Shown: piece after piece, positions 60,397 to 64,000 of the stretch
Position numbering within the stretch: the first letter of the stretch is position 1
Layout: each line of letters starts with the position of its first letter
From: DASVUC01 sp038237225
GTDB lineage: Bacteria; Planctomycetota; Phycisphaerae; Tepidisphaerales; Tepidisphaeraceae
DNA: 64,000 bases
NCBI GenBank assembly: GCA_038237225.1
Contig: JBBRYX010000003.1
Coordinates: forward strand, 1 to 64,000
Reading direction: 5' to 3'
Position numbers and translations under genes: made by a program
Notes under the pieces: generated by a model
The model's database searches: none
Told to the model about the DNA's origin: nothing
What the model saw: only the letters and a program-made list of their open reading frames with translations

Positions 60397-62036
60397 GTGA
60401 GGTCGCGGAGCTTGCGCATCGTGGTGGCGACGGGACCGTTTCCTGCGGTGAGGATGCGATAGAGAGGGTAGAGATCGTTGTATTTCTTGCGGGCGGTGAG
60501 GTCGGGGCGGTAGAGGATATCTTCTCTTTGATGCGCCATGGCTTGGATGGCCTGGGAGACGGCGGCGTAGCCGGTGACCTCCGGTCCGGCGGCGAGACAT
60601 CCTAAGATCGCGGCACCGAGGGCGACGGGTTGGTCGCTGGCGGCTAATGCGATGCGCTCGTTGAGGACGTCTGAATAGATTTGCATGAGGAGGGGGGACT
60701 TTGCGGGGAGACCGCCGGAGGCGACGAATCTTCTGACGGGGATGCCGGCTTCTTTCAGGGTGTCGACGATCCATCGTGTGCCGAAGGCGGTGGCTTCCAG
60801 GAGGGCGCGGTACATTTGGGCGGGGGTGGTTTGCAGGGTGAGGCCGAGGAACGCGCCGGAGAGGCGGGGGTCCATGAGGGGGGTTCGGCAGCCGTTGAAC
60901 CAGTCGATGGCGAGGACGCCGTTGGCGCCGGGGGGGAGCCTGGATGCTTCGCGCGTCAGCTCTTCGTGGGAGAGTTTGAAATGATCGACGAACCAGGCGA
61001 AGGTATCGCCGACGGCGGCTTGTCCGGTTTCGTAGCCGAAGTATTCGGGCAGGATTCCGTCTTCGACGACGCCGGCGATGCCGGGGGCGAGTTGCTCGAT
61101 GCGTGAGTTCATCATGTGGCAACTGCTGGTGCCCATGACGAGGACCATGGTGGAGGGCTCGGCGACCCCCGCGCCGGGGACGCCGGCGTGGGCGTCGATG
61201 ATGGCGGTGCTGATGGGGATTCCGGCGATGAGATTGAGGAGGGTGGCGGCGCGATCGGAGAGAACCCCGGCCTTCCGTCCGGGACTATTCATCTGTCCGG
61301 GAAGTTTGTCGCGGACGACGGTTTTGAGTTTGGAGTGGATAGCTTCGAAGAAATCTTCAGAAGGGAAACCGTCTTTGCGGTTCCACATGGCTTTGTAACC
61401 GGCTTGACACGTGGAGCGGACGAGTTGAGTTGATTCGGAGTGGGGGTAGGGACCGGTGGTGAGTTGCCAGACGAACCAGTCGCCGGCTTCGAGGAAGATT
61501 TTGGCGGCGTCGTAGATGTTTGGGGCGCGATTGAGGGTTTCCAGGATTTTGGGGAAGAACCATTCGAGGCTGATGGTGCCGCCATAGCGGGGGAGCCAGG
61601 GTTCGTTGCGTGCGCGGGCGACTTGGTTGATGCGGTCGGCTTCGGCTTTGGCGCCGTGGTGTTTCCAGAGTTTGGGCCAGGCTTGGGGTTCTTTTTTATA
61701 GGGATCGAGGAGGCAGAGGGGGGTGCCGTCGCGAAGCGTGGGGAGCATGGTGCAACTGGTGAAGTCTACGCCGATGCCGATGATTTGGGTGGCGGAAAGA
61801 TATGAAGATTGGAGCGCGGATTTGCAGGCGGAGGCGGCGCTGTCGAGCCAGTCCTGGGGGTGTTGGAGGGCGTAGTCGGGAGGGAGTTGGGGGGTGGTGT
61901 CGGGGAGGGATTTGTCGATGACGCCGTGGAGGTAGGGGGTGGTGGATTGGGCGGCAATGTCGCCGTTTTTAATATCGACGATGAGGACTCGGACGGATTC
62001 GGTGCCGAAATCGAAACCCAGGGAGTAAAGCGGCAT
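60369..62036 (-). CDS. araB: Ribulokinase
   Basis: 555 residues, a normal length for AraB. FGGY kinase motifs: LGFDFGTESVRVLIVDIKNGDI (phosphate 1), GIGVDFTSCTMLPTL, the sugar site region PWLPRYGGTISLEWFFPK, DAHAGVPGAGVAEPSTMVLVMGTSSCHM, and the C-terminal RRFVASGGLPAKSPLLMQIYSDVL. It phosphorylates L-ribulose to L-ribulose-5-phosphate in L-arabinose use. No araA or araD nearby. It fits with the arabinofuranosidases and the furanose-type transporter in the same window. Confidence 0.92.
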   Translation of the reverse strand: MPLYSLGFDFGTESVRVLIVDIKNGDIAAQSTTPYLHGVIDKSLPDTTPQLPPDYALQHPQDWLDSAASACKSALQSSYLSATQIIGIGVDFTSCTMLPTLRDGTPLCLLDPYKKEPQAWPKLWKHHGAKAEADRINQVARARNEPWLPRYGGTISLEWFFPKILETLNRAPNIYDAAKIFLEAGDWFVWQLTTGPYPHSESTQLVRSTCQAGYKAMWNRKDGFPSEDFFEAIHSKLKTVVRDKLPGQMNSPGRKAGVLSDRAATLLNLIAGIPISTAIIDAHAGVPGAGVAEPSTMVLVMGTSSCHMMNSRIEQLAPGIAGVVEDGILPEYFGYETGQAAVGDTFAWFVDHFKLSHEELTREASRLPPGANGVLAIDWFNGCRTPLMDPRLSGAFLGLTLQTTPAQMYRALLEATAFGTRWIVDTLKEAGIPVRRFVASGGLPAKSPLLMQIYSDVLNERIALAASDQPVALGAAILGCLAAGPEVTGYAAVSQAIQAMAHQREDILYRPDLTARKKYNDLYPLYRILTAGNGPVATTMRKLRDLTHDAASLSS

Positions 62037-62429
62037 GAAGGGTAAGGTTGGCGTGGGGCACGGCGAATGTCTAGTTCCGGACCGTCGCGGCGCTTACCCA
62101 AACCCTCCAATCCAGCAGGCAATGCGAATGTTGGGGCCGGTTATTCGGATCTGGTCAAATTGGCGGGCAGTTACCAGCAAGGACAGATCAAAATTGCGAG
62201 AAAGGAGGCAAAGCGGGCGGGGCAGGGAGACTAGGATTGATCAGGTCATTGCGCATGAAATTTCGAAGAAACAGATGATGTTCTGATCCCGCCGCGTGGG
62301 GTGGGCGTATTATTTTTGCTTTGGACGAAACGGTATCGCTGTGTCTTAATCCCTTAATCGTGCACCTGTTCCGCGACAGGACCGTGCAACCCTATAAGCC
62401 CGACAAGCCTGTTTGGAGAGTGTTGAGTG
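62037..62429. other. Divergent regulatory region between araB and the protease gene
   Basis: About 390 bases upstream of both genes. Contains an inverted repeat TGCAC-CTGTTCCGCGACAGG-AC-CGTGCA (62361-62388, stems CCTGT/ACAGG and TGCAC/GTGCA). No promoter is clear. Confidence 0.45.
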
Positions 62430-64000
62430 ATGAAGAAGACTGTAGTTCGCATGGTGACGGTGGAGAGTTTGGAAGCGCGTCAGTTGTTTGCATGGGGAGC
62501 GACAGCGATAGCGGTGCATCAGGATGATGCTGCGGCTACGTATCCGACGATCACGGGTAAGGGCGTCACCATCGCCATGGTGGATACGGGGGTCGATTAC
62601 ACGCATTCGGGATTGGGCGGAGGGTTTGGGCCGGGGTTTAAGGTCAAAGGGGGATGGGATTTCGTGGATAACGACGCCGATCCGATGGATACCTATGGTC
62701 ACGGGACGAATGTGGCGGGGATCCTGGCTGGGGAGCCGTTTGATTTTGGCGGGGCGCATTATTCAGGGATCGCACCGGACGCGGAGATTGTGGCGCTGCG
62801 GATCGCGAAGGACGGCGGGGGAATCGCGGATTCCACGATGGAGAAGGCGCTGCAGTGGATTGAGACGAATTACAAAACGTATGGGATATCGATCGTCAAC
62901 GTGTCGTTCGGGTCGGGCCGATACACATCGCCTTTGTTCAATGGGCTGCTGTCGGATGAGTTTCAGAAGATCCGGGATCTCGGGATGCTGGTCGTTGCAT
63001 CCAGCGGGAACGAGGGCACGAATTTCACAGGCAACGGGGTAGCTTATCCCGCGGCGGACAAGAACGTCTACGCGGCTGGGGCGCTGAATACCAGCGGGCA
63101 GATCAGCTCGTTCTCTGAGCGCGGGTCGCAGTTGGATGTTCTGGCGCCGGGAGAAGAAGTTCCCACGACGACGAAGGGCAATGGCTATGCGGCGGCGAAG
63201 GGGACCAGCTTCGCCACGCCGTTCGTCACCGGCGGCGCTGCGCTGCTGAAGCAGGTGGATCCAAGCTTGAGGGGCGATGATCTGATGTCGATCCTCCGCG
63301 CGAGCGGCGATCTGCTGTCGGAGTCGACGACCTTCCTCGGAAATACGACGGTTGATAACTATTCGAAATTGGATTTGAAGCAGGCGATCTCGCTCGCGGG
63401 CGCTCGCGTGGGTAGGACGGATGCGAGTCTTGGGAAGAACGCCGTGGTCAGCGATGTGGCCTATGACAAGGACGGCGTGCTTCATCTTGCGTTTTACGAT
63501 GCGCGCGCTAAGACGCTGAAATATGCGACCCGCTCGACCGGCGGGCAGTGGTCGGCGGTGCAGACGATCGAGAAGCCGGGTCGGGATGTGGGCGCGTATC
63601 TGTCGCTGGCGATTGATGCAACAGGTAAGCCTTCGATTGCGTATTTCGATGCGACCAACGCGGATCTTCGATATGCGCATTTCGACGGTGAGAAGTGGAC
63701 ATCGCAGAAGGCGGATTCGAGCAAGTCAGTGGGGCAGTTCCCGTCGCTGGCGTTTAACCAGGATGGCAAGGCCTTCATCTCTTATTATCGCAAGACCAGC
63801 GGTGATCTGCGGGTGTTGACGTTTGACGGAACGACGTGGACGCGCACGGCTGTTGACGGTGCGGGCGATGTCGGACGGTCGACGAGCGTGGCGGTTGGGA
63901 GCCTGGGCGCGATTGGGATCGCGTACTCGAATGTGACGAAGGGGGATCTGAACTATGCGACGTTTGATGGGAGCAGTTGGACGACGAGCGTGGTCGATAA
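62430..64000 (+). CDS. Subtilisin-like S8 peptidase with propeller-type repeats, incomplete
   Basis: At least 523 residues, running off the window. N-terminus MKKTVVRMVTVESLEARQLFAW carries the LE-x-R-x-L-type motif of planctomycete surface proteins and no classical signal. The S8 triad is complete: Asp 52 (MVDTGVDYTH), His 91 (YGHGTNVAGI) and Ser 260 (KGTSFATPFV); Asn 193 (SSGNEG) forms the oxyanion hole. From about 330 on, repeats of about 45-50 residues (VLHLAFYDARAKTLKYATRS, PSIAYFDATNADLRYAHFDG) suggest a propeller. A secreted protease; its start has no strong ribosome binding site. Confidence 0.85.
   Translation, partial: MKKTVVRMVTVESLEARQLFAWGATAIAVHQDDAAATYPTITGKGVTIAMVDTGVDYTHSGLGGGFGPGFKVKGGWDFVDNDADPMDTYGHGTNVAGILAGEPFDFGGAHYSGIAPDAEIVALRIAKDGGGIADSTMEKALQWIETNYKTYGISIVNVSFGSGRYTSPLFNGLLSDEFQKIRDLGMLVVASSGNEGTNFTGNGVAYPAADKNVYAAGALNTSGQISSFSERGSQLDVLAPGEEVPTTTKGNGYAAAKGTSFATPFVTGGAALLKQVDPSLRGDDLMSILRASGDLLSESTTFLGNTTVDNYSKLDLKQAISLAGARVGRTDASLGKNAVVSDVAYDKDGVLHLAFYDARAKTLKYATRSTGGQWSAVQTIEKPGRDVGAYLSLAIDATGKPSIAYFDATNADLRYAHFDGEKWTSQKADSSKSVGQFPSLAFNQDGKAFISYYRKTSGDLRVLTFDGTTWTRTAVDGAGDVGRSTSVAVGSLGAIGIAYSNVTKGDLNYATFDGSSWTTSVVD

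Overview
This looks like a chromosomal segment of a Planctomycetota bacterium, most likely from the Phycisphaerae/Tepidisphaerales side. The reasons are the split DUF1501 and DUF1549/DUF1553 cytochrome pair, PEP-CTERM and dockerin-like surface proteins, DUF1559-like pseudopilins with an H-X9-DG tail, a BlaI/M56 pair, an ECF sigma factor fused to carboxypeptidase-regulatory-like repeats, a VESLEARQLF-type N-terminus on a secreted protease, and many short palindromic intergenic repeats typical of this phylum. No phylogeny could be run, so the assignment is an inference.

Layout. 1-139 is the 3' end of a group II intron (domains V and VI). 201-7916 holds small housekeeping and accessory genes: a HEVGHH protein, an acetyltransferase plus metallophosphoesterase pair, a blaI/blaR1-like pair with a twin-operator, probably leaderless promoter, an operon of two very small proteins, a GNAT and a TIM-barrel isomerase, and a YkgJ-like cysteine cluster protein. 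7917-21641 carries surface and envelope genes: an endonuclease I with PEP-CTERM, a pseudopilin between two paralogous CPDCG proteins, a PhnD-like binding protein, a GT39-type glycosyltransferase, a sialidase-fold protein, a DUF6065 protein and a DUF433/DUF5615 pair.

22652-41282 is an all-plus-strand polysaccharide locus: a NagB-like protein, GH115 alpha-glucuronidase, GH127, DUF2264, GH10 xylanase, a Uma2-like protein, GH2, a second GH127, and a YtfR/YtfT/YjfF-type sugar ABC transporter without a binding protein. Taken together they suit glucuronoarabinoxylan breakdown with uptake of a furanose sugar such as L-arabinose. A ribulokinase gene (araB) near 61 kb and a CE7-like esterase/BNR fusion near 55 kb fit the same diet. 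Nearly every long junction in this locus is filled by a different palindromic repeat family.

41288-62036 is mixed: trpD, a PIN remnant, galK, tmk, an aminotransferase, a parD/parE pair with a nonsense-broken toxin, the DUF1501 gene, a membrane-tethered ECF sigma fusion and its frameshifted, internally deleted paralogue, the PSD1 cytochrome gene, the esterase/BNR fusion, a PilZ protein, ybaB-dnaX, an RDD protein and araB. 62430 to the end is the start of a subtilisin-like surface protease that runs off the window.

The most notable things are the repeat families (which supply start codons and ribosome binding sites and are inserted in frame in genes), the sigma fusion with its decayed paralogue and shared upstream block, and the xylan locus. 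No tRNA, rRNA or CRISPR array was seen.
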